From: a virus
Virus record (IMG/VR): IMGVR_UViG_3300023174_000129
Location: 19,221 to 83,220 of that record
Reading direction: 5' to 3' (one strand)
DNA length: 64,000 nt
A program made the position numbers and the translations under genes. The notes below the pieces were generated by a model. The model saw only the letters and a program-made list of their open reading frames with translations. It was not told the origin of the DNA and did not search any database. Of this stretch, positions 26,276 through 33,421 are shown piece after piece. Within the stretch, counting starts at the first letter, position 1; each line of letters begins with the position of its first letter.

Positions 26276-26653
26276 TCATTTATAGGTAAATACATCGCCT
26301 GCAATCTTAAACTCTCCTAACATAATTATATCAAGACCGATTATTACATCGCAGTCCGTTCTTGAAACCGGAATAAGTGGTGATTCGACTCCAAAAGGTT
26401 TTATTTTATCTGATAAGAAAATTGCACAGTAATAAATACCAGTTTCTAAAAATTGACTTTGTATATTACCTATTTTTATCTTTTCGCCGGTTAAATCAAG
26501 TTGAAGTTCCTTAACTACTTTTTCCGATATTAAAGTTCTTGAAGAACCAGTGTCCCAAACCGCAACATATTCAATAGCCGAATATGGATTATTTGGTTTA
26601 TATACCCAAACATTGCTTCTTATTTTATCTCCTATTATTTTTTCATTTACCAT
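26276..26653 (-). CDS. Retropepsin-like aspartic protease
   Basis: A 125-residue single-domain aspartyl protease. EYVAVWDTGSSRTLISEKVV contains the catalytic DTGS; CDVIIGLDIIMLGEF is the conserved late strand (IIGxD) of retropepsin-like proteins; EKIKIGNIQSQFLETGIYYCAIFL forms the flap region. It is likely to work as a homodimer. It might process a neighbour; it directly follows the small gene at 26662 on the same strand. Unusual in phages. Confidence 0.8.
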   Translation of the reverse strand: MVNEKIIGDKIRSNVWVYKPNNPYSAIEYVAVWDTGSSRTLISEKVVKELQLDLTGEKIKIGNIQSQFLETGIYYCAIFLSDKIKPFGVESPLIPVSRTDCDVIIGLDIIMLGEFKIAGDVFTYK

Positions 26654-26661
26654 TTTAAAAT

Positions 26662-26946
26662 TTATAGATTCTGTATTTCAATATTATCATAATAAATAAT
26701 TTTACTATTTGTTAAAGGTTTAACTATTATCAAACCTTTCTCGGCTGTCTGTGCTATTATTTTTCGATTTTCATTAAGGTTTTCTTCTCTTGTTAGTTCT
26801 TGTTTTGTCAAATCAAGACCTATAATTTGTGCGTTTTTTATTTGCTCTGATGTTAGATTAGAATTGTCAACAATGAAATTTTTATCTATATTATGTTTAT
26901 CTTCGTAAACGGGCGAAAATTGGTTATATGTTATTAAATGTTTCAT
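26662..26946 (-). CDS. Small protein with capsid-targeting-like leader
   Basis: A 94-residue protein starting MKHLITYNQFSPVYEDKH, similar to the leader on phage cargo proteins, with VYE|D as a weak candidate site. The rest (NRKIIAQTAEKGLIIVKPL) has no known motif. It lies eight bases upstream of the aspartic protease gene in the same transcription unit. Although inside the mobile element, the phage-like leader and TATATTATATT promoter box suggest a phage-derived passenger. Confidence 0.5.
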   Translation of the reverse strand: MKHLITYNQFSPVYEDKHNIDKNFIVDNSNLTSEQIKNAQIIGLDLTKQELTREENLNENRKIIAQTAEKGLIIVKPLTNSKIIYYDNIEIQNL

Positions 26947-26970
26947 ATTCTATATATTATATTTGCAAAT

Positions 26971-26995
26971 AGGATTAGAGTTGTATAAGTGCCTA
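26971..26995. repeat. Degenerate internal copy of the terminal repeat
   Basis: GATTAGAGTTGTATAAGTGCCT resembles the right terminal repeat (…AAAGTTGTAAGTTAGTGCCT) in the same orientation, two bases shorter. It may mark the end of an older unit within the element. Confidence 0.35.
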
Positions 26996-27033
26996 AACAT
27001 TTTGTGGATAATTTTTTTTTAAAATCCTTGTTT

Positions 27034-27063
27034 TAGTGTAAAGTTCTTCTTATCTTTACACTA
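27034..27063. repeat. 10-bp inverted repeat at the transposase start
   Basis: TAGTGTAAAG and CTTTACACTA are perfect complements separated by 10 bases and end at the transposase ATG. GTGTAAAGTT is shared with the terminal repeats, so this may be a transposase-binding autoregulatory site. Confidence 0.5.
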
Positions 27064-28070
27064 TGTTAGAATTAAAGCCATTTAGAAGCATTTTAGATTT
27101 ATTAAGACAATTTCCTGACGAACAAACCTGTATTAATCACCTACAAACATTACGCTGGAACGATAATGTTATTTCTCCATTTGATTCAACCTCCAAAATC
27201 TATAAATGCTCCAATAATAAATATAAGTGTAAAAATACTGGTAAATATTTCAATGTTTTAACTAATACTATTTTTGAAAACACTAAAATACCTTTACAAA
27301 CTTGGTTTCTTGCTATTTACCTTTTCACTACACATAATAAAGGTATTAGTAGCTATACATTAGCAACTGAATTAAATATCACTCAAAAATCAAGTTGGTT
27401 CTTGTTGTCAAGAATTAGATATGCTATGGAACATGATAACTTTCTAACTAATTTTGACGGTTCAATAGAACTTGACGAAACTTATATCGGTGGTAAAAAC
27501 AAAAATAGACACAATGATAAAAAAGTAGAAGGTTCACAAGGTAGAAGCGGTGAAGATAAACAACCTGTTTTTGGAATGTTTAAAGATGAAGTTTCTGAAA
27601 TAGTTTATAGACCAAATAAAAACAATAATGAATTAGCGGTAAAAGAAAAAGTAATTATTAATCCTGCTATTGTAAGAGTAGAAGTAGTTAATAATGTAAA
27701 AAGAGAAACAATTTTACCGATTATTAAAAACAAAGTTGTAGATAATTCAATAGTAGTTACTGATGAATATAGAATATATAATCGTTTAAGTGAAAATTAC
27801 GATCATAAAGTAGTTTATCATAAAATAAGTAATTATGTAACAAATGAAGGTTTCACAACTAATAGATTAGAAGGTTTTTGGAATATATTAAAGAAAGCGT
27901 GGACTACAACTTATATGGGTCGTGTAACAGGCAAACATTTACATAGATATTGTAGAGAAACAGAATATAGATTTAATACAAGACATTTAACTGCTTCCGA
28001 GAAATTCAATTTACTATTAGCCGGAACAGAAAAAAGATTAAGATATGTTGATTTGATAAACAACAAATAA
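27063..28070 (+). CDS. IS1595-family (ISXO2-like) transposase
   Basis: A 335-residue DDE-type transposase. The N-terminus has the short zinc-ribbon-like region CSNNKYKCKNTGKYFNVLTN typical of the family. The ISXO2-like catalytic domain has IELDETYIGGKNKNRH (D138), VVTDEYRIYN (D234) and NRLEGFWNILKKAW (E270 with downstream lysines). C-terminal TEYRFNTRH is also characteristic. Intact and probably functional; it cuts at the terminal inverted repeats of the surrounding element. Confidence 0.92.
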   Translation: MLELKPFRSILDLLRQFPDEQTCINHLQTLRWNDNVISPFDSTSKIYKCSNNKYKCKNTGKYFNVLTNTIFENTKIPLQTWFLAIYLFTTHNKGISSYTLATELNITQKSSWFLLSRIRYAMEHDNFLTNFDGSIELDETYIGGKNKNRHNDKKVEGSQGRSGEDKQPVFGMFKDEVSEIVYRPNKNNNELAVKEKVIINPAIVRVEVVNNVKRETILPIIKNKVVDNSIVVTDEYRIYNRLSENYDHKVVYHKISNYVTNEGFTTNRLEGFWNILKKAWTTTYMGRVTGKHLHRYCRETEYRFNTRHLTASEKFNLLLAGTEKRLRYVDLINNK

Positions 28071-28072
28071 TA

Positions 28073-28099
28073 TTTTCATACTATAAAATAGTATGAAAA
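28073..28099 (+). promoter_or_regulatory. Start-codon hairpin, copy 2
   Basis: TTTTCATACTA and TAGTATGAAAA pair around a 5-base loop. The right arm contains the ATG at 28093. The arms are identical to those at 25820-25845. Confidence 0.6.
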
Positions 28100-28338
28100 A
28101 AATTAGGTATTTTATTAAAAAACTGCTAATGAATATTGATATTGATTTTTACATAAATACTAATAATAATTGGAACTTATTAAAGAGAGATACTTTATTA
28201 AGTATGCCTAATATTGGTGAAAAAGTAACTTTATTTACCGATAATAAAGAAGAAACATTTATTGTAGTTGATGTTGAACATAAATCTGGTAAAAATAATA
28301 TCGTATTATTAAGAAAATCAAAATCACTAATTCCATAA
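28093..28338 (+). CDS. Small protein of unknown function (element passenger)
   Basis: An 81-residue protein. A basic N-terminal helix (MKKIRYFIKKLLMN) precedes a beta-rich segment (GEKVTLFTDNKEETFIVVDV) resembling a small barrel. Not recognised. Its start is inside the duplicated hairpin. It is followed two bases later by the next gene. Confidence 0.55.
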   Translation: MKKIRYFIKKLLMNIDIDFYINTNNNWNLLKRDTLLSMPNIGEKVTLFTDNKEETFIVVDVEHKSGKNNIVLLRKSKSLIP

Positions 28339-28340
28339 AT

Positions 28341-28700
28341 ATGCAACATAATATTAGGCGTAATAAGATTATTTTTGATTTATTAAGTCAACAGAAAAAA
28401 AGATTAGATTGGAATATATCAATCAATGATATGTTTAATAGATATATTTTTGAAAACTTGAATATATCAGATAGTAGGGAGATATTGAGTAAAATTAGTG
28501 GTGATATACAACCAAGTATATTAGATAATGATTCGGTATTACTTGAAACATTAAAGTTGATAGGTTTAATGGAATCTTGTGTTACAAAAGTTGAATTGTT
28601 ATTTCTATTAGAAAGAAGGAAGGAAATTAAGTATGGTAAGCCATTAACAGAATTTGATAAAATATTAAAGGCAATAATGACGGTTTCAAATGTAAAATAA
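28341..28700 (+). CDS. Helical protein of unknown function (element passenger)
   Basis: A 119-residue helical protein (LSQQKKRLDWNISINDMF ... CVTKVELLFLLERRKE). No motif recognised. Tightly spaced with its neighbours, suggesting a downstream operon with the transposase. Confidence 0.5.
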   Translation: MQHNIRRNKIIFDLLSQQKKRLDWNISINDMFNRYIFENLNISDSREILSKISGDIQPSILDNDSVLLETLKLIGLMESCVTKVELLFLLERRKEIKYGKPLTEFDKILKAIMTVSNVK

Positions 28701-28715
28701 ACAACATTTAAGTAT

Positions 28716-28928
28716 ATGGCAAATAAAGTGATAGAACTTGTGAGTTTTTCATCACCACCACACGCTAAACATATTCTTGTAAAGAAAAGTGATGGTGAAT
28801 TACAAATTCATTTATTAGATAAATTTTATAACAACCAAGGTGGTATTGTATTGTCCGAAGCTAATGCTAAGTTGCTAGTTAAAGAATTAATGGACGAACT
28901 ATATGGTGAGTTCGAAATGCCTAAATAA
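28716..28928 (+). CDS. Small protein of unknown function (element passenger)
   Basis: A 70-residue protein starting MANKVIELVSFSSPPHAKHI, with a strand-rich first half and a C-terminal helix (SEANAKLLVKELMDELYG). It ends two bases before the right terminal repeat. Not recognised. Confidence 0.5.
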   Translation: MANKVIELVSFSSPPHAKHILVKKSDGELQIHLLDKFYNNQGGIVLSEANAKLLVKELMDELYGEFEMPK

Positions 28929-28930
28929 TT

Positions 28931-28958
28931 TTTGGTGTAAAGTTGTAAGTTAGTGCCT
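28931..28958 (-). repeat. Right terminal inverted repeat
   Basis: Begins TTTGGTGTAA and ends TTAGTGCCT; complements 24194-24221 with one mismatch. It also supplies the stop codon of the truncated gene at 28950. Confidence 0.88.
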
Positions 28959-29432
28959 TAATTTAATTAAATCTTTTTCTTTTTGACGAAAAAAAGATTC
29001 TTGTTTTCTTTTGGTATTTGAATAAAAATTCAAATAAAATCTCTCAAATCCTCTTTTTGGTCCAATAGCTTTTATATTATCCGTCCCACCATTTGGTTTA
29101 TCAATTATTAAATTACCGATTCCATCAGAATTTACTATCGAATCTTTTTGGAAAATATATTTTCCAAATTTAAAATCATTTAAGACAATAAAAATTCCTT
29201 TCGGAATAGAAATTATATCTTGCATCATTACATCTTTTGCTTTAACTTTTAAAGCAAATTTAGGATCTGTTTTTTTAACTTTTGATAATTTTTTAGCATA
29301 TTTAATATATTCCATATCAAAATCTAAATTTACATCCTTTGGACGAGAAAAATAATTTTTAAAAGTTGCTTCAGAATCATCACCAACTATAAAATCGTCT
29401 TTGTATTCTTCAAATAATTTTAAATATTTCAT
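28950..29432 (-). pseudogene. 5' half of a phage gene split by the mobile element, with capsid-targeting-like leader
   Basis: A 160-codon frame starting MKYLKLFEEYKDD, with LFE|E as candidate processing site. Its last codons, AGG CAC TAA, are supplied by the element, so the phage part ends at KDLIKL (28959). Joined to 24187-23912 it gives a 249-residue protein. The visible half has KKTDPKFALKVKAKDVMMQD and PKGIFIVLNDFKFGKY. Function unknown; the leader suggests it belongs to the packaged cargo set. Confidence 0.8.
28959..28964. repeat. Target-site duplication, right copy
   Basis: TAATTT, identical to 24188-24193. Confidence 0.75.
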
Positions 29433-29445
29433 ATAGTATATATAA

Positions 29446-29471
29446 AAAAACCTATCTAAAAAGATAGGTTT
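29446..29471 (-). terminator. Terminator of the tmRNA gene
   Basis: On the minus strand AACCTATCT and AGATAGGTT pair around a T-rich loop, followed by seven T, directly after the mature tmRNA end. Confidence 0.8.
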
Positions 29472-29472
29472 T

Positions 29473-29831
29473 TGTGGAGCTGCCCAACAGCGAGATGGGG
29501 TGTTACTAGCTAACTTAAATTACTCTTTCACAAGCTTAGATTATTTTTCTAAATTATCAAAATATTAAGTTTATTTAATACTAAAAACTAAAAAATTAGC
29601 AGGTTATTAAGTAACCACTCTTTAACTTTTGAACAGAGTTACCTGCGGAAATCCTTAGGCGAAAGCCACTTCGTTTACCTTTAAGATGTTGTTTGACATA
29701 GCAAAAATTAAATCTTCGCTAGTTGCAGTTTCGTTTGCATTTATTTTTCGTTGCTTCTTATTAATCGGGTGCAACCACCGATGCTTGCGTCATAACTCAC
29801 TTTACACTAATAGGCTAATCAATTCAGCCCC
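29473..29831 (-). ncRNA. ssrA: Transfer-messenger RNA (tmRNA)
   Basis: The RNA starts GGGGCUG (29831-29825) and ends CAGCUCC-A (29482-29475), forming the 7-bp acceptor stem with one G-U pair. The resume codon follows AAAUAAAU as GCA AAC GAA (from 29738), like the E. coli GCAAACGA context. The tag reading frame has 27 codons, starting ANETATSEDL and ending VNEVAFA, with TAA at 29657-29655. A GGC-UUUC-GCC hairpin surrounds the stop, and GCAGGU/ACCUGC pairing follows as expected for a pseudoknot. The T-arm is a poor match and CCA is not encoded. Rescues stalled ribosomes; the phage copy may supply its own degradation tag. Confidence 0.82.
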
Positions 29832-29916
29832 ATAAGTAAGAATTATATTACAAATATACGAAGTAGTTTTGAAATAACAAAATTTTATTCGTATATTTTT
29901 TATTATATATTATAAT

Positions 29917-30165
29917 TTATTTTGTTTTCTTTGGTTTTGATGGCTTTTTTACAGTTTCGGTTTCTTGTGTAGCAATTTGCCACCCATTATTCAAATAGTG
30001 TGTTAAAAAATCATCAACATCTTTTTGAATAATCATACTCTTTTTAGTTACTTTTCCTGTTTTTTCTGTATAAAGTATCCATACAAACCAATCATCATCA
30101 GGTTCAGATGGTTTAAACCAAATTGTATATTTGGATCTTGGTTTAATTAATTTTATTTCTTTCAT
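29917..30165 (-). CDS. Small basic protein of unknown function
   Basis: An 82-residue protein when started at MKEIKLIKPRSKYTIWFKP (ATG 30165); a frame to 30210 exists, but it would lie wholly within the neighbouring gene and adds an unlikely cysteine-rich start. It has a compact beta-type core (WFVWILYTEKTGKVTKKS) and a lysine/proline tail (VKKPSKPKKTK). Not recognised. It overlaps the upstream gene by 23 bases. Confidence 0.6.
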   Translation of the reverse strand: MKEIKLIKPRSKYTIWFKPSEPDDDWFVWILYTEKTGKVTKKSMIIQKDVDDFLTHYLNNGWQIATQETETVKKPSKPKKTK

Positions 30166-30427
30166 AAGTACAAAATATGACAGGTATTTTTTTATACATC
30201 CACATTTCAAATGTGCATGAAAAATCTGGCATATAATTAATTTGTATATTTTTTAATTCCTCCATTATATTCATAATAGAAAACATTGTTTCACATTTCT
30301 GCAATTCTCTTTCAATAATTATTCGACTAAATTTATCTACATAAATACATAAATTTTCTTGTTCCTTCCGAATAAGGTTTGCTATTTCTTTTATTTCGTC
30401 TAAATCTTGTATTAATTCTATTTCCAT
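30143..30427 (-). CDS. Small helical protein of unknown function
   Basis: A 94-residue protein starting MEIELIQDLDEIKEIANLIR. Predicted two long helices; no motif recognised. Two bases downstream of the metallopeptidase gene on the same strand and overlapping the next one, so probably an operon. Confidence 0.55.
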   Translation of the reverse strand: MEIELIQDLDEIKEIANLIRKEQENLCIYVDKFSRIIIERELQKCETMFSIMNIMEELKNIQINYMPDFSCTFEMWMYKKIPVIFCTYERNKIN

Positions 30428-30429
30428 AA

Positions 30430-31812
30430 TTATTCAATTTCTATATTCATTAATATATTACCAGAAGAATCATCCGTTAAGTATATATACGGATTCAAAT
30501 CATATTTTTTAAATAAATTATTTAAATTTGATATATCTTCATAATTTTCCATAAATGGTGATTCTGCTGTCTTTAATTGCATAAAAATTCTATCATTCGA
30601 AGCCTTTAATTTAACATCGTTATAAAATGTTAATCCTTTAAATTCAGTTAACATATCATAATTTCTTTCAACTATTTCAGTATTATATCCAATTTTTCTA
30701 TTTACAACTAAATTTTCCCAATCGATATTAATACATGCTTGACATAATTGTTCTAAAAATGTTATATTAACATATTCTCCAGTTGTATGCTCTTTAAAAT
30801 AACCAACAGAAACATTAGTGCACTCATTTATTACACCAATAAAATTTGCCGAATCTGTAAAAGAACCTGTATCATCTAATTCATAATGTAATCCTTGATT
30901 AATTAATTCTTCACATAAACTATTAGCAAAAGCATCAGAACAAGTCCTTGTTAAACTTTGATGTGTAATAATTGAATGATAATTTCTTCTATCAAAAGAT
31001 ACGCATTTAGTAATGCCTTTTATATGCTCACATTTATCATAATTTTTTGAAACTAATCCAGATCCTATACCACCAACTTCTTCGCCTATAAAGAAATAAT
31101 ATAAACCAGGTATATTATGTGCTATCATATATAACATGACAGCTACTCCTGCTTTATCATCCCCACTTAAAATGGTTTTACCATCAGAACAAAAGAAAGA
31201 CCATTCATCTTTTTGAAATGAAAGTAAATTAACTTTTTCTTGTATTTTGCATGCCGAATCAAAATGAGAGGTAAACATAGTATTACTATCTCCAATTTTT
31301 ATATAATAATTACCATAATCGTCTAATTGTAATGGTAAATCAATAAATTTAAGAATCTCATCTTCTGTTCCATATGGATATGTTTGATAACATAACGATT
31401 TAAATGTATAAGCAACATCTTTTGGATTATAGATAAAATCTGGTTTATCAAAAATTGACATATCAATTGTTTGATACTCCAAAGTTTCATTATTTAATAC
31501 TTTCTGATTATAATCAAAAATAAATATACTAATTTCATTTTCAGTAAATTTAAATTTCGTAAAAAATCTATCCAAAAAATCTCGTATAGCTATTTTTTCA
31601 TAGGCTCTTTTACAATCAAAATAAGCTTTAAAATAAAATTTCGAATCTAAATCAAGCAAGCTAATACCTGTTTCAGTTTCATTCATAAATGAACCTAATA
31701 TAGCATAAGATATATTATCTGATATTTCCATTAATATACCTTCTAATCTTTTTGTATAAGTAAATGTTGTTTTAGATTGATTTTTTTGTTTATATTTTCT
31801 TTTTCGACTCAT
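30430..31812 (-). CDS. Zinc metallopeptidase, M20/M28 co-catalytic type
   Basis: A 460-residue protein when started at MSRKRKYKQKN (ATG 31812); the frame continues to 31845, but the extension is hydrophobic and unlikely. The peptidase domain starts near 140. Metal ligands are suggested by FTSHFDSA (H, D), ILSGDDKAGVAVMLYMI (bridging D), FFIGEEVGGIGSGLV (catalytic E plus E), VSFDRRN (D) and FKEHTTGEYVNITFL (H). Such enzymes are aminopeptidases or carboxypeptidases. The N-terminal 140 residues are of unknown fold. Unusual in T4-like phages. Confidence 0.8.
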   Translation of the reverse strand: MSRKRKYKQKNQSKTTFTYTKRLEGILMEISDNISYAILGSFMNETETGISLLDLDSKFYFKAYFDCKRAYEKIAIRDFLDRFFTKFKFTENEISIFIFDYNQKVLNNETLEYQTIDMSIFDKPDFIYNPKDVAYTFKSLCYQTYPYGTEDEILKFIDLPLQLDDYGNYYIKIGDSNTMFTSHFDSACKIQEKVNLLSFQKDEWSFFCSDGKTILSGDDKAGVAVMLYMIAHNIPGLYYFFIGEEVGGIGSGLVSKNYDKCEHIKGITKCVSFDRRNYHSIITHQSLTRTCSDAFANSLCEELINQGLHYELDDTGSFTDSANFIGVINECTNVSVGYFKEHTTGEYVNITFLEQLCQACINIDWENLVVNRKIGYNTEIVERNYDMLTEFKGLTFYNDVKLKASNDRIFMQLKTAESPFMENYEDISNLNNLFKKYDLNPYIYLTDDSSGNILMNIEIE

Positions 31813-31923
31813 ATAACAAAGATAATGAAAAAAAATTAAACACACAAAACTATTTATTAATAATGTCTTTTATCGAAGATCGGCAACATCATGATATAAT
31901 AATTACTATTTAATATATATACT

Positions 31924-33204
31924 ATGGTTATTTTAAATGATATAAACAATCAGTTATTTTTAGATAACATCTTAGATAAAGAATTTATTGTATATGAAGA
32001 TGTTAAAGGAACTTCAATTTATGTTAAATGGGATGGTGAAGATTTTATAATAAAACCTGATTTAAAAGCTGATCCTATAAATTTTATTGATGATTCAATT
32101 GATACTTATTACGGAAAATCATATTATTATTTAAATAGTTTAGATTATCGTATAAAATCGCTTTTAAATAAAAAATGGTGGTTTAAATTTGAATATTTTC
32201 CAACTGATTTAAATACATATAACAGAAAACCTAAACATAATTTAATACTTTCGTCTATTATTAAAAAAGGCAAAGAAGATTATAATATTGAAGAAATTGA
32301 AGAATATTCTAGATTATTTAATGTTGAATCTTTGCCATTTATATTTAAAGGTAAATTATCAGATAGACAAATTGAGGCTATTAAATACTTCTTAAATACT
32401 TCTGAAGAAGATTTAGATTATGTATTTGGTGAAAAATCATTTTCGTTCTTTTTTTATAAATTATTAAATCCACAATTATTTGGTTCTTTTTTAATGGATA
32501 ATGAGTTTAATGTTAATGTGGATAAAATTGTTTTAAGATCTAATGATGAGCAATTAAATTTTGCTATATTAAATCCTTTATATACCAAAATAAGTAAATC
32601 TAATTTAACAACTTATTTAGAGGAATATTGCCTTATTCTTATTAATTTTGTTAATTTTTCACAAAGTATTAATTTACAAGATATAAAATTAAAAGGTGAA
32701 AAAAGAAATGACATTTATACATATTTGATTTGTAGATTATTTAATATGTATATAGCAGAGGTTGGTGATGATATTTTAAAATGGGATATTATTATTCCGG
32801 AGTTTTTTAATAAAGATAAATTTAGAATTAATAAAGAAATTATTTTAAATAAAATTGCCAAAGAACATTTATTAGAACCTAAATTTGAATATATTTTTAA
32901 ATGTATTTATTTTTCTTTTAAATTCAAATTAAAAGAACCATTTGGTTTGATAACTGATAACATGTTAACTATAATTAATAAATTTATAAATGATATAGGA
33001 ATGTGTATTGATGTATTTTTAAATAAAAAATCTGAATTTGAATTACAAAAACGTGGACTTATTAATGCGTCAGATTTTTTTGATATTAAATATGATAGTG
33101 ATTCTATTGGTACTGTTTATCCTGATATTTATGATGAAATAAAAAGAGGTGGCGAAGAAAAGAAAAAAAAGAAAGAACCTATTTCTAAAACTCCATTAAA
33201 GTAA
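31924..33204 (+). CDS. Protein of unknown function with possible degenerate ligase-like start
   Basis: A 426-residue protein. EFIVYEDVKGTSIYVKWDGE (residues ~20-40) resembles motif I of nucleotidyltransferase ligases (ExK/HxDG), and FKFEYFPTDLNTYN and DKIVLRSNDE could be later motifs, but the adenylated lysine is not at its usual position. The C-terminal half is helical, ending in a lysine-rich tail (GGEEKKKKKEP). It may be an inactive ligase relative or something unrelated. TTTAATATATATA precedes the ATG. Confidence 0.6.
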   Translation: MVILNDINNQLFLDNILDKEFIVYEDVKGTSIYVKWDGEDFIIKPDLKADPINFIDDSIDTYYGKSYYYLNSLDYRIKSLLNKKWWFKFEYFPTDLNTYNRKPKHNLILSSIIKKGKEDYNIEEIEEYSRLFNVESLPFIFKGKLSDRQIEAIKYFLNTSEEDLDYVFGEKSFSFFFYKLLNPQLFGSFLMDNEFNVNVDKIVLRSNDEQLNFAILNPLYTKISKSNLTTYLEEYCLILINFVNFSQSINLQDIKLKGEKRNDIYTYLICRLFNMYIAEVGDDILKWDIIIPEFFNKDKFRINKEIILNKIAKEHLLEPKFEYIFKCIYFSFKFKLKEPFGLITDNMLTIINKFINDIGMCIDVFLNKKSEFELQKRGLINASDFFDIKYDSDSIGTVYPDIYDEIKRGGEEKKKKKEPISKTPLK

Positions 33205-33421
33205 TTTATCTTTTCAATATATTTTTCTAAAATAATAATTCTATAAATGGTGGTATTTTACCACCATTTTTTAATATTTTAAATTCAAAAGTTCAATTAT
33301 ATATTTTTTCTTTTAATAATATAAATTTATTGAGAATTTCATATAAAGACAATATTAATAAGGTATTAGAAAAAAAATTAAACTAAAATAAAATTAGATA
33401 TAAAAATTAAAAATAAAAATT
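33205..33421. other. Intergenic region with terminator, no gene
   Basis: Between the unknown gene and the restriction-modification locus. It contains the hairpin AAATGGTGG-TATTTTA-CCACCATTT (33246-33271) followed by a T-run, then AT-rich sequence with AAAATTAAAAATAAAAATT before the methyltransferase ATG. No TTAATATATA box is present, in contrast to the typical phage genes. Confidence 0.6.
33246..33274 (+). terminator. Terminator
   Basis: A stem AAATGGTGG/CCACCATTT followed by TTTTT, 40 bases after the stop at 33204. Confidence 0.75.

Larger units (their letters stand above)
24194..28958. mobile_element. IS1595-type transposable element with passenger genes (4,765 bp)
   Basis: Bounded by 28-bp terminal inverted repeats (AGGCACTAAC... 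and ...GTTAGTGCCT, one mismatch) and a 6-bp duplication TAATTT. It contains an IS1595/ISXO2-type transposase, a Cro/CI-type regulator, a membrane protein, a zinc-ribbon protein, a retropepsin-like protease, six small unknowns and a structured RNA. Removing it and one duplication copy rejoins the flanking reading frame exactly. IS1595-family elements with passenger genes are established. The left part is less AT-rich than the phage. Confidence 0.85.

Noticed and set aside
27063-28070. Transposase as a phage integrase
   Set aside because: It has DDE and ISXO2 signatures, not the tyrosine or serine recombinase motifs; there is no evidence of a prophage att site.
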